Under the pieces are notes generated by a model. The model searched no databases. It was not told the origin of the DNA and saw only the letters and a list, made by a program, of their open reading frames with translations. DNA of 64,000 nucleotides from Casuarina equisetifolia (lineage: Eukaryota > Streptophyta > Magnoliopsida > Fagales > Casuarinaceae), in assembly GCA_028551475.1 (NCBI GenBank), contig CM052360.1:8358501-8422500 (forward strand), in the 5' to 3' direction. Position 1 is the first letter of the stretch. Every line of letters starts with the position of its first letter. Shown here piece by piece: positions 1 through 11,697 of this stretch. A program made the position numbers and the translations under genes.

Positions 1-3000
1 GCCTCCAACCACATCCGGCAGGTTTCGCAGGAGCTCAAACGTTTGGCTTCCCTTTCCAAAAGATCTTCCACTGCTAGACGTTTCGACAGGACCAAGTCCG
101 CTGCGGCCCATGCCCTGAAGGGACTTAAGTTCATCGCCACCAAGCCCGGCAGCGCTGCCGCCGGCTGGCCAGCCATCGAGAAGCGATTTTATGATCTCAC
201 TGCTTCTACCGACGGGCTGCTTCACTGCTCATCATTCGGCGAATGCATAGGTACACCCATATACCAAACCTCTCAAACGATCGCACCGCGGGGTCTCCCT
301 GTAACAAAGTCACTCGATGCAATTCATAGAATTGTTACTAATGGTTCCATGCATTACAGGAATGAACAAGGAGTCAAAGGAGTTCGCAGGTGAGCTTTTC
401 CGAGCACTCGCTAGGAAGCGTAATATAACTGGCGATTCGATTAACAAGCAACAGCTCAAAGAGTTCTGGGAACAGATATCAGACGAAAGCTTCGATGCCA
501 GGCTCCAAACTTTCTTTGACATGTAAAGATGACAACCATATCTTTTCTTTTATTAATTTTTTTTCTCAACTTGTGAATTAATTTTCATTGATAATTCTCT
601 CTACTTCGTGTACTCCGTTTGCGCGACCTTTTCCTTTTCGTTCTTCCCAAACACTATTACTCTTCTGGGTAAATTTTTGCTAATCGATTATAATATCTTG
701 ACCATCCAGGGTAGACAGAGATGCTGATGGAAGAATCACAGAAGAGGAGGTGGCAGAGGTACACTACCTACACTATCAGCCTTGCTCGATTAACTTTGCT
801 TCCAATTTTAGTATATAGCAATCTGATACTAACTACGCGGAAAATCTTGTTCCAGATTATCAGCCTTAGTGCTTCTACAAACAAACTCTCCAGCATTCAG
901 AAGCAAGCCAAGGAATATGCGGCGTTAATCATGGAAGAACTAGACCCAGACAATGCCGGATACATCATGGTATGTTCTCATGAAAGCGGTCTAATTTTAA
1001 GCATATGAGATCCCATGTCTGTCCTGGGCTTGACTCTATTCTGCTGTGGTTTGATGGTAAACAGGTGTACAACCTCGAAACGCTGCTATTGCAAGCTCCA
1101 AACCAATCTGTTAGGGTAAGTGATAGCCGAATTCTGAGTCAAATGTTAAGCCAGAAGCTGAAACCCACAGAGGAGAACAACCCGCTGAGAAGTGGGTATC
1201 AGAAGATTAAGTATTTCGTAATGGATAATTGGCAAAGGGTCTGGGTAATGATGTTATGGATTGCGGCCACGTTGGGTCTGTTTGCCTACAAGTTTGTGGA
1301 TTATCGCCACCATCCCGCGTACGAGGTGATGGGCGATTGCGTTTGCGTCGCAAAAGGAGGGGCAGAGATCCTTAAATTCAACATGGCTCTGATCTTACTA
1401 CCAGTCTGCCGAAACACAATCACTTGGCTCAGAAACAAAACCAAATTAGGGGCCGTTGTTCCCTTTGATGACAACCTAAATTTTCACAAGGTAACATTAT
1501 CTACAAACAACGTTTACAGTCATTTTATTATAATTTCCAGCAGTTTTTTGTCATGGCAAATGTTCTATTTCATCTTCGAAAATCAAATAATGATTCGCCT
1601 TCTTCTGATGTAAAATTCAGGTCATTGCTGTGGGAATTTCCATCGGGGCCGGACTACACGTCATTACTCACTTAACATGTGATTTCCCGCGAATTCTTCA
1701 CGCCACCGATGAGCAGTATGAGGCTATTGAACCTTACTTCGGAGAAGACAGGCCTCCAAACTACTGGTGGTTTGTGAAGGGAATCGAGGGGTGGACGGGC
1801 ATAGTAATGGTAGTCTTGATGGCAATAGCATTCACGCTAGCCACCCCTTGGTTTAGGCGAAACAAGCTCAACCTGCCAAAGCCCCTCAAAAGATTCACCG
1901 GTTTCAATGCCTTCTGGTACTCACACCACCTTTTTGTCATCGTCTACACTCTCCTGATCGTCCATGGCGTAAAGCTCTACCTCACCAAGGAGTGGTATAA
2001 GAAAACGGTTAGCTTCTTCTCCTGACATTTTCTTTCCCTTTATTTTATTGCCAGACCATCGCTCCCAAGAAGTAAATTAAAGAACAAAAAAAATATGCTT
2101 TTTTTGTCGTTACGTTTTTGACATGTAGCTTACTATTCCTTTCATTGCCGACAGACATGGATGTATCTAGCGGTGCCAGTCTCCCTTTACGCAAGTGAAC
2201 GGTTGATTAGAGCTTTTCGATCAAGCATCAAGCCAGTTAAGATTCTAAAGGTAAACGAGTTCAGTCTTTATCTGACCTTAAGTTCTCTCTATCTGTAAGT
2301 CATAACACTGACTCGAGTATTTATCTGGACTGAAGGTCGCTGTTTATCCGGGCAATGTACTGGCATTGCACATGTCAAAGCCGCAGAGTTTTCGGTACAA
2401 GAGTGGGCAGTATATGTTTGTCAACTGCGCTGCAGTTTCTCCCTTCGAATGGTAGGTATTTTTACACGTAAGGTGAAAGCAACTAGATGCAAAGTGTTGT
2501 TACTCCCCAATTGGATTGACCAAAATCATAATAAACATCTAATCCCTGGTTTTGAACAGGCATCCATTTTCCATTACTTCGGCACCAGCAGATGACTACC
2601 TAAGTGTTCACATTCGAACGCTTGGGGACTGGACACGGCAGCTGAGAACTGTTTTCTCTGAGGTAGGATACATTCTCCAAAACCATTTGCGGCTGCCTTT
2701 CATATTGCTGCTTTAGAAACAATCTCACGTTTCTCTTTGTATTGGTTAGGTGTGCCAACCTCCTGCTGATGGGAAGAGCGGACTCCTCAGAGCTGATTGT
2801 ATGCAAGGAGGTAACAATCCAAGGTAAGATGGTTTATCTGCGCTTTAGAATTAACAATACATCTAATCCAAGAAGAGATACCTTTGCCATGTTCCCACGG
2901 AGGTTGGGGTTGTCTAATCACGAGTAGATAATGTGAACTAAATAGTCTGAATTGGGATGCTAACCTTTTTTTAAATGATTCTGTGGTTCAAAATCATTGG

Positions 3001-3970
3001 TTCGTTGTTTATTGAAGTCACACTACAAGTCAGTGCAAGTGTGCGACTATAGTATTGTATTTTTAACTTTCGTAGGAAAAGATTTAATATTGGTAAAATA
3101 AGACAAGAATCATTAAAGATTGATGACTAAAGTGTCTGGTTGTTTGCGTATCGGTGGGAGATCAATAATTATCACTGACTGAAGTTATATGGGAAACAGC
3201 TTTCCGAAGATCCTGATAGACGGTCCATATGGAGCTCCGGCGCAAGACTACAAACAATACGATGTGGTGTTGCTAGTGGGGCTTGGGATCGGGGCCACTC
3301 CTATGGTCAGCATCGTGAAGGACATCATCCACAACATAAAGAACAAGGAAAAGGAAGAGCAAGATCTGTCAATTGAGGTTGCTTTAGAGAGTGGGAGAGC
3401 TAGCTCATCATCAAGCCACAACAACAAGAGCAAAGGTAGCAGAGGGTTCAAGACGAGGAAAGCCTACTTCTATTGGGTGACAAGAGAACAGGGGTCGTTC
3501 GAGTGGTTCAGAGGGATAATGAATGAGGTAGCGGAGATGGATGAGAAGGCCATGATTGAACTACACAACTACTGCACTAGTGTGTACGAAGAAGGGGACG
3601 CCAGGTCCGCACTCATTACCATGCTTCAATCCCTCCACCACGCCAAGAATGGTGTGGATGTGGTGTCTGGGACCCGAGTCAAATCCCACTTTGCCAAACC
3701 CAACTGGCGCCAGGTCTTCAAGAGAATTGCCGTTCACCACCCAGATTCCCGAGTTGGTGAGTTCACCAAACCTCCCACCATCTTTTGCCTTCCGCGTGCT
3801 CACAATTATAATGAAATTGTGTCCTAATTCTCTTTTTGTTTCTGGTCTGTATTTGTGCAGGAGTCTTCTACTGTGGGGCACCTGCTTTGACAAAGGAGCT
3901 AAGGCAACTTGCTCTGGATTTCTCCCACAAGACCTCCACCAAGTTTGAGTTCCATAAAGAGAATTTCTAA
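1..3970 (+). CDS. RBOHD: Respiratory burst oxidase (NADPH oxidase), RBOHD-like, 5' end outside window
   Basis: Plasma-membrane NADPH oxidase that passes electrons from cytosolic NADPH through FAD and two haems to apoplastic oxygen, giving superoxide for immune, stress and calcium signalling. Twelve exons are visible: 1-250, 360-522, 710-758, 856-969, 1065-1490, 1621-2007, 2155-2250, 2336-2451, 2560-2662, 2750-2823, 3200-3756, 3861-3970. They join in phase to about 814 residues; RBOHD proteins have about 920, so roughly 110 N-terminal residues lie left of the window. In order one sees the RBOH N-terminal region ([16 protein letters not shown]), a canonical EF-hand loop [12 protein letters not shown], a degenerate second one, the ferric-reductase membrane core, the FAD motif HPFSITSAP, the NADPH motif GLGIGATPM and the family C-terminus KFEFHKENF. 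The RBOHD assignment within the clade rests on overall resemblance and is less sure than the family. Confidence 0.95.
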
Positions 3971-6522
3971 AAGAGTAAAAGAGGCAAGGGATAATGAAAG
4001 AAAATCTAGATGAAAGTGACCATATACATATATATCTAAACTTGTAGGGTGGATCCTTTCAATGGCCCAAGCGCAGTGCAAGACAAATTAATTACAGGGA
4101 GATAACTCGATTAGCTTACTCCAACGAAAAGAGCACCCACAACCACATAATAAAGAGAGGTTCGGCACATGGGGGGAGCCTGCATTTTATGACTCCTTCC
4201 TTCTTCTTTTTTTGTTAAATTCTTAAACGCTGGGATTTCATTTCTCAATATGATATTTTTGTATGTACAAAGCGTATCCTCATTCAAGGTGAAGGATACG
4301 AATATCAGTTGCCTCTTGTAGAGAAGTTGTTACTCTTACTAACACTTGTGCCTATACAACACGATGCTGGACGTTGTACTTTATCTAGCCGATAAACAAA
4401 GTCTAATTGCTGTACAAATATTTCAGCAAAACCCTGTAATCTGATTAAAATTCAATCCAGAATTCAGAGTTTGAATTGGGTCAGCAGCATAGTGGTTATA
4501 ATGTGACGTGACGCAGCCATGTGGAAAGATTAAACTTCAACACCAAAATCATTTCGTCCTCATCATTTATCTTATCCCCAATCCAAGCAGAAAAGCAGAC
4601 CGGCGAACGCGTACCATTCTGTGTGAGTGGAATGGTGACATTTATGAAACGTCAACGATCCAAAAGCAGAATTAGAAACGTCTAGCAAAACCAGCAATCA
4701 CCGCAGTCAAAGTAGAAAGAAGAGGACGAACAAGAACTCGGAAATCATGGTAGCGAGATACAAGGAGATAATTCCAATCTAAAGCCGTAAACGCCGACTC
4801 CACCTGGCACACACGTTTTACTCCGGAAGGTTATGAAACACCTGCTGAGCGCGAAGGGCGGCCACGCGGTGGACGTCACAAGCCGACAATTGAAGTTGAA
4901 AGTTGCCGAATCATTTTCGTGATATGGAAGGGGACGAGTCTGTATAACACAAAACGTCTTCGTCTCCTTGTCAACACGCGGGTTGGAATAATCTTCTCTT
5001 TTTTCTCTTTTTCCTCCACTTGCTTTGGCGATTTCTCCACAGTGAAATCGTGGTGGCTGGCCAACCCCTACCAGAGAGCTTTTCAATAGCATGCGGACCC
5101 AAAAAGAAGATTGGGTCAGTTTCCTACCCATTCCAACTACGTCTTTTACGTTCCCTTGTTTTTCTCTGGGTCTCGTTTTCTAGCAGATTGCGTAAAGGCC
5201 CGTCCTCCACACGCTCGTAATTCCCCCTTTCCCCGGCTTGCAAGCGGGAGGGTCAAAAACGTTTCACATTCTCGCCGTACAAGAAACCCCTTTGGTCCTT
5301 TTCAAACCCCCTTGGGAGACTAAGTCGCAGAATAAACTCAAATATCGATGGTTCCCAAGTTGCGAATCCTTTGCAGGGGGAGATGAGCTGGGCCGGTGGC
5401 TTTGTGAGAACCTCGTAGCATCATCATACATGATGGAATGTTTCAAAAGGCAAGTGAGAAGTTGAATTTATAAGAGACTCGGTAACTCTACTTAATAAGC
5501 CAATCTCTGAAGTTAGAATTTCAAGCCTATGACAAAGTGGTATTGAACTGCAATGATAATTATGTCAAAAGTACATGGCTACATTGACATGATTACATCA
5601 TAATAGATTTTAGTAAGAAAGAATATTACGTTTTAAGAAGAAACACCTAAAAAGAGAAGATATATAAAAAATATTATCTTATATTATAAAAGCAAAGTGG
5701 AAGATCTTGGGTTTATAAAAAGTTTGATAACTCCTTCAAACAAATTAATCTTTTTGAGTTAGAATTCCAGCTTCCTAATAATATTCATCTTAAAGAAGAG
5801 TATACGAGTAAACAAAGAGCTGTAACAGGGCATTTCGAGATGCAACTTGCCATTGCGTATCTTAACGAAGAGTAGCGTTGACGGGCTTAAGGAAGCGTTC
5901 ACTCTACGCAAGTAACTTCGTAATTTTCAAACTAGTGATTATCTTCATTTTCAACTTTTGCCTTGCGAGACAACTGACCAGAGATTCAGAACGTTGTTCA
6001 TCCAGAGAAGCAACGAATAAGCTCAACGTAGCCAATATGTACCTCCCCACTAGCAACAATATTAGTCTGTAAAATGTATTGGCTTTGATGTAAAATTATG
6101 AGACATGAATATATGTAAACGAATTCTGACACAAGACGCATAAACTTATGAGGGTAGGTTACACATAATAGACCCCATTCTAAGCATATCTTCCCATATA
6201 GAATAAAATAAGACAGGCAGCAGCCGCACCTTAGCATCAGCTTTAAGGCCTTATTTGGCTATGTACCCGTCAGTTAACTACCATCATCAGCATTTGCTCG
6301 TCATAATCCCACGATTGTGAGTTTTGTTATGCTTCAAAGTAAAAAGCTAAAAAGGACTGGATCGAGAGTATCATCTAAGATATCAGTCATTAAAGATTGC
6401 AAAATAAAGGATCTAAAACTACAAGTCATCAATCAATGGGATTAAGAAATGTAGAGATCAAAACATTTGGGAGTTAAACTTCCATGTTCATCCGACAAGG
6501 TTTAGGAAGAGTCAACGTCTTT
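3971..6522. other. Intergenic region between two convergent genes
   Basis: Lies between the 3' ends of the RBOH gene and the VTT-domain gene. The first few hundred bases should hold the RBOH 3' UTR. 4560-5450 is richer in GC and has several overlapping short open frames on both strands, none resembling a known protein or having introns that would extend it. 5460-6100 is AT-rich. No RNA gene or clear mobile element was recognised. Confidence 0.6.
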
Positions 6523-8854
6523 TTAACTGTCATGAACGTGCTCAATGGGAGTGGCTTCAGCCGCTGATATATCACTAGAGTACTTTTTCAATCTCAAGGA
6601 GATGAGAAAGCTCGATGCTATCCCAAGTATAGGAAAAAGGTATGACCAAACCTGAGATTTCTGAGAACCAGATGCTGAAGCAACAGCGGCACCAGCGAGG
6701 CTTCCGATAGACGTGTTCTGCAAGATCATTGGCAGGCATCCAACAATGGTTGGCAGCAGAAAATCCAGCACGAACCCAACTTTGGTCGCAGCAAGGGCGT
6801 AATTTATGACATAGGAGGGTATAGGTGAGAAGCGGGCAAGAAGTACAAATTTCCAACCATCCCGCTCAACTCCTCTGGATAGGATATGGAAGTACTTGTT
6901 TTTCTGGGCCCACTCCATTGCTGAACTTGAACTCCTGAATACTAACCTGAAATAATCCCCATTATCAATGTCAGCAAGCATCTAATGAGAACTGAGCACG
7001 CATGCAAACAAGGGGAAGAGAGAGACAGAGAGAGCATTAAAAATTTACAAAATCCATATCTAGGAGAACTGGGTAAGTAGATATGCATGGTCAGTACAAG
7101 GATATAGCATTAGGGACAGATAAGGACAATTTTTCTATATGAAATCAGATGAAAGGGATATGGCTTTAATCCAATCACATCGCTTAGTCAACAAAATTCT
7201 CATACACCCATTAAACTCTTGTCCACGGCCAAATCCTCCTCACACATTCTTCTCAGGCTACCTCTTGTGCTTGTACTGCACTGAACTTATTTAAAACACC
7301 CTACTTCAAAGGTCCAATCGCCAGCATAGAACTTATAAACTACTCTCTAGTCCTCAACTAGTTAGTACTATTTTTTATAAACTCAACTCTTCACGTCTCC
7401 TTTAGTCTCTTTCATTTTTTTCTTTAAATCAGACGATCAGTCAAAGATGCGAGCAGTCTTTTCCAGATCTCTTCAGCCATAACTTTGTACCATTCACACA
7501 TTCTGACTCCAGACTCATCTACCCTATGAGTTAGAAAAGAATTTACAGCATAGGCTTTACTAATGCGTTTCATTTAGCCCTGGGAAATCGCTTAGCTAGG
7601 TCCTCCATTTCACCCTAATCCGTGTCATGGAAAGATATCATAAACTTGTTCCATGAATCTAATTTTGGATTCTCAATCAAAAAATATTGCTGGCAAGGGC
7701 ACATCTACACATAGTGGTCTTATCTCTAAAGTAGTGTGAAAAATGATTCAGAACCATGCAGAATCCGCGAAGATTCTTTCCACCACCAGAGTGAAAAGTA
7801 GGTTTCCACCAGGAGGTGTGGCATTGCATGTTTCTCATTTGTTAAATGCATATTCTTATATCCATGGCATACTCTAAAACCATCTGTAGGAACTTAATAT
7901 AATGCGTCTACAAACACTTAAGCAATGCGGCTGTGACTGCAGATGTTGCAAATCAGAATTTAAGTTGGAACAGGTAAGATCTTCTACAGGAATATATTCT
8001 GCATCGGACGCCTTTGAAAGGACCAACTTTCAAGCACACGTCATTGCCAACTTGAATTGGAATCCACCGCAAGTTCAGAGGAAGGGGGTTGCATCTTAAG
8101 TTCTTCAAATAGCCAAAAAAAGATTTGATAGAATACAAAATTAAAGAAAGGGTGAAAGAGGCATCTTTATCACGCATCATTTTTACGAAAAACTAGTATG
8201 GAATTCATTACCCGACAGAAGGAATCACGCTAAATCTATTTTTAGAAATAGGAGACGGACAATACAGTTCCATAAATTGATACCGGGGGAGGTCGCATAC
8301 ATTGGCCTCAGTGGCCCCCATCCGGTTAACTAAGTAAAAGCGAATTGTGAGAGCATATAAATGTTAAGGATTTTCTGCAGTTAGCATAAAACTCAACGCA
8401 ATGGTCTTAAGTTTAATCTATTGCACAGAGTATTCAAAATCGCAAATCTCACAGAGAACGCAGACCCCTCATAGCAATAAGAAAGGAAATGAACCCTGAT
8501 AAAAGAGGAAGAAATTGAGAGAAGAGCCATCGACCTGCCGATCCAGAAGGAGAGGGAGGCACCAAGCACCTTTGCGGAGAAGACACAGGCAACTGCCGGC
8601 AAGAAGCCGAAGATGAGACCCGCAGCGGCCTCGAAGAAGACGGCGTAGGGCAGGCAGAGAGCCAGAGTGAGGGTGTGAACCCCAACGTAGGCCGGAATGG
8701 CCCACACCCCAAGCCGATCCGACCATTCTCTCAAAACCTTCGTTGCCCCCTCCTTGTCCCAACTGTGGCGCTTAGTTAGCTCCCTCGCTATTCCTATTAT
8801 CAGGACACCCACCGCTATTTTCCACCATCTACCGACTCCGCCAACACCCGCCAT
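6523..8854 (-). CDS. VTT-domain (SNARE-associated Golgi / TVP38-TMEM64 family) membrane protein
   Basis: Two exons, 8854-8535 and 6946-6523, join across a GT-AG intron of 1588 bp inside the motif FWIG-RLVFRSSSS, giving 247 residues. The VTT (formerly SNARE-associated Golgi) domain covers most of the protein. Hydrophobic segments are seen at the N-terminus (KIAVGVLIIGIA), around the ALCLPYAVFFEAAAGLIFGF stretch and near the C-terminus (YLFPILGIASSFLISL). The family signature LLARFSPIPSYVINYALAAT lies in exon 2. Relatives (yeast Tvp38, animal TMEM64, VMP1/TMEM41B) are endomembrane proteins, some with lipid scramblase activity; the plant members are poorly characterised. The ATG beginning MAGVGGVG was chosen because upstream in-frame residues do not look like the family and domain length fits. 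The tail after the last membrane segment is short and acidic, with HVHDS at the end. Confidence 0.9.
6947..8534 (-). other. Single long intron of the VTT-domain gene
   Basis: GT donor after 8535 and AG acceptor before 6946. AT-rich; short open frames inside are not supported by any family resemblance. No mobile element with recognisable ends was seen. Confidence 0.8.
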
Positions 8855-10929
8855 TTCTTTCGCTCTTCCTCTTATCCTCGTTTTCTTGATTCTGTAACCA
8901 TTATCCCATTGGTGGGTGACTTCTCCAGATACCGAAAGCCAGAGGCAAATCCCAAACCCCCGGTTCACGGCAAAGGGACGGCACTGTTTTGGGCTGCACA
9001 CCCTTCGGCCTTTTAGGGTTGGTCCAGTTCTCCGACGAGGCCCGACACTTCCCCTGTTCGCAGATTCTTTGGGACCCAAAACACAATGACTGCCATACGA
9101 CCCAATCTGACAAATGTTTGTCGAGTGTGGATAGAGACTGTTTCTAGACTCGTGGCCGAACCAGTCTTTCCATTCAAAGCCGACATTTGTTCGTGTGCCA
9201 GAACAAGCGCATTTTCTAAGGAACAAACCACGTGCATCCCCCAGTCAAAGATTGGATCAAGACTCCCTTCGGATGATGCGACGTGCAAGGATACGACAGC
9301 TACCCATCCCCACGTTAGAATCGTCTTCCCAAATCCATGAATATGGTTGTTAAGGACCCTTCGGACCCCGAAAGGTCCGAGACGCCGATGTTGACTCGGT
9401 GATTTTTTTTCTTGGTTACAACCCGGCAATGGGTTTGGGTTCCGTTGGTTTAACAAACCGGAGAATGCGGTACTTCAATCAGTGGTGCAAAAGCTCAACG
9501 TGCTACGGGTTTTGCTTCCTCAAACGGCAACTAATTGATAACGAGTTTTTTAGTACAATGCCTACGAAGAGACACAAAATTCCTTGTCCTACGCAACCTA
9601 AATTCTACGAAGAGTGGCTGATACGGAAAGGTATGCTGTCTTCATGAACGCGAGGCATAGAAGAACTACTTTTATCTCTCTCATTTAAAAACGGTGCCTA
9701 CTTTTTGGTGGTGCAGGCATTGTCGGAAGGCACTCTAATCTTTATCTAGATCGTCAAAGATTTTAATCCAGAAGTGGGTTTCTTTTTCCTTCTTCCACCT
9801 TGCCGTTCGAAACGACAAGAACTCCGTAACCATGCAAAGAAACCCATGATTCCTGGGAAATATTATGGATTTTATTATTCTAAAACTTCCTAGTTACAGG
9901 AGGAGAGGGAGAATGGAGATTTTCTGGTGGTGGTGAGCCCTGTGACCGAACACAAAATGAAACGATTGGGAGTTACATTCGTTGGGAATTGCAGTGATGC
10001 TGTCACCCTGTCGTTGGACCATTCAGGACATGAAGGATCAATAGGGGAGAAAAAAGAGATATTCTTTTGTTTATATACTAAGTATAGAACTTTGGACCAC
10101 CTGTGATACGCATATAATAATAAGATATCGCAAATATCATCACATGAACCCAATACGAGCCAAGGTAGGTGCCTCGGAATATACTTGTGGCCTGCTTTGA
10201 ATGACTTCAACGTGAGCAATTCACTGGGCGCCGGGGGGGGGAATCGGCCGTGTGTATGTCCTCATTTGGATAATTAAGCAGAAGAGCAAAGGCGCTGCCA
10301 TCCAAAAATGATATATCACATGATTCAACAGCAAATACGAAACATGGACCAGCCCCTCAGCAGATAATTATAACGAAGACCAGTCGTATCAGATGCTTAC
10401 AATGACGCCAACGTTCAACTCACAATAAATACCAGAAAAGCGAGGCTCATAAAGGCGGGACGGGATTCAAAATTGCTTTTTGGCCTCAATTGGCGTCGGA
10501 GAAAAGCATGAGAGAGAAGTTTAAGTCAAACAATGTGTCAAACTTTCAAAATAAACAAAGGCAAATGCAAAGTACTATGGGTTACGTGCCAGAAGCTTTA
10601 CCCGGGTCTCACGCCTCTCCTCAGTCTTCTCGCTAAAAACCAAGCTTTCGTTTCTGTTATTCTACTCTCGCTCACTCGCTCTCTATAGCGACATCCAACT
10701 TTACAAAAATGTTATTGGCTTGCACTTTCCATTCACCCATGGAGCCTCCTCTATATTAAATCTCTCTGAAACTCCTGCACCATCTTATTCCCTCACAAAG
10801 GCGCACAGCCTTTTGCCCTGTCTACACAGCTTGACTGAACAACCAAACCCGTGACTCTTAGCGAACCGGCAGGTTCTCAAATCTGTGCTTGAGTCCTTTT
10901 GGTGCTTTCTTTCTAAGGATTATGTGCTA
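8855..10929. other. Divergent upstream region between VTT-domain and PADRE genes
   Basis: Must hold both promoters. 8855-9470 is GC-richer and has overlapping open frames on both strands that look accidental. 9480-10870 has no recognisable gene. The stretch just before the PADRE gene has C- and T-rich leader-like sequence and a TATA-like site. Confidence 0.6.
10751..10759 (+). promoter_or_regulatory. Possible TATA box of the PADRE gene
   Basis: CTATATTAA lies about 170 bp before the ATG and is followed by a pyrimidine-rich leader. Position and context fit a plant TATA box; no transcript start is known. Confidence 0.45.
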
Positions 10930-11697
10930 ATGGGCATCATCAAATTCTTCAACCTCCAGACAATACCATGGTGTTTCCACTTGTTGGGAAGCCCGGTGTC
11001 CTGCATCCAACTCCGGCCAGATCCAGAGGCACCAGTTCCGACGATACAGCTCATCAAATCGGACGGCTTCGTGAAGATCTACCACCGTCCTATCCACGTT
11101 TCGCAGCTCATGGCAGAGTTTCCAAAGCACCTGGTTTGCCGGGCGGATTCGTTTTACATCGGGCAGAAGATTCCGGCTCTTTCCGAAGATGACGAGCTTC
11201 AGCTGGGGCACAAGTATTTTCTTCTTCCTAAGCATTTCTTCCAATCTGTCCTGTCATTCGTGTCCATAGCCTCCTTCGCCTCCTCTCTACCCGAATCAAC
11301 CCCACTTTCACAATCTTCACTGATCTCCAAACAGTCAAGGAATGTGTTTCTAAAGAAAGCGGCTGCTTGTCAACCTTTCGATATACAGAAAACCCCATCT
11401 GGCTGTCTAAGGATACGTGTCTCGGACGAGTTTATATCGCAGTTAATAGAAGAAGGGAAGACTATTGAAGACAGAAATAATGAGAGCTCAGGCAACTCCA
11501 AGAGTATAGTTTGCACTACGCCCCAATTGCAAAAGGAGTACGCGCAGCTTGTTGGATCTCGTCAATGGCAGCCGAAGCTTGAAACGATAAGAGAGGCAGA
11601 GAAGAGAAAATTCTCTTCCTTTGGGATAAAGAGAAGGAAGAAATCCACTCGAAAGGGCCTCAAAAAACGCCCATATCAGAACACATTCTCCGTGTAA
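10930..11697 (+). CDS. PADRE (DUF4228) domain protein
   Basis: Single-exon gene of 255 residues. Family signs: N-terminal block with VSCIQLRPDPEAP, then the core IQLIKSDGFVKIYHRPIHVS...FPKHLVCRADSFYIGQKIPAL and GHKYFLLP (about residues 40-100), a serine-rich linker, a conserved TPQLQKEYAQLVGSRQW block and a basic tail (KRRKKSTRKGLKKR) that could be a nuclear signal. PADRE genes are small plant-specific genes, often induced by pathogens, abiotic stress and calcium signals; their biochemical role is unknown. The ATG was chosen because the frame upstream has no earlier ATG, only a GTG at 10885, and the MG start is common in the family. Confidence 0.9.
   Translation: MGIIKFFNLQTIPWCFHLLGSPVSCIQLRPDPEAPVPTIQLIKSDGFVKIYHRPIHVSQLMAEFPKHLVCRADSFYIGQKIPALSEDDELQLGHKYFLLPKHFFQSVLSFVSIASFASSLPESTPLSQSSLISKQSRNVFLKKAAACQPFDIQKTPSGCLRIRVSDEFISQLIEEGKTIEDRNNESSGNSKSIVCTTPQLQKEYAQLVGSRQWQPKLETIREAEKRKFSSFGIKRRKKSTRKGLKKRPYQNTFSV

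Noticed and set aside
4475-4530. tRNA-like A-box (AGCATAGTGGTTATAATG)
   Set aside because: No B-box at the right distance and no acceptor stem pairing; not a tRNA or a clear SINE head.
8900-9460. Long frames on both strands upstream of the VTT-domain gene
   Set aside because: No known domain, overlapping in several frames, and located where the divergent promoters should be.
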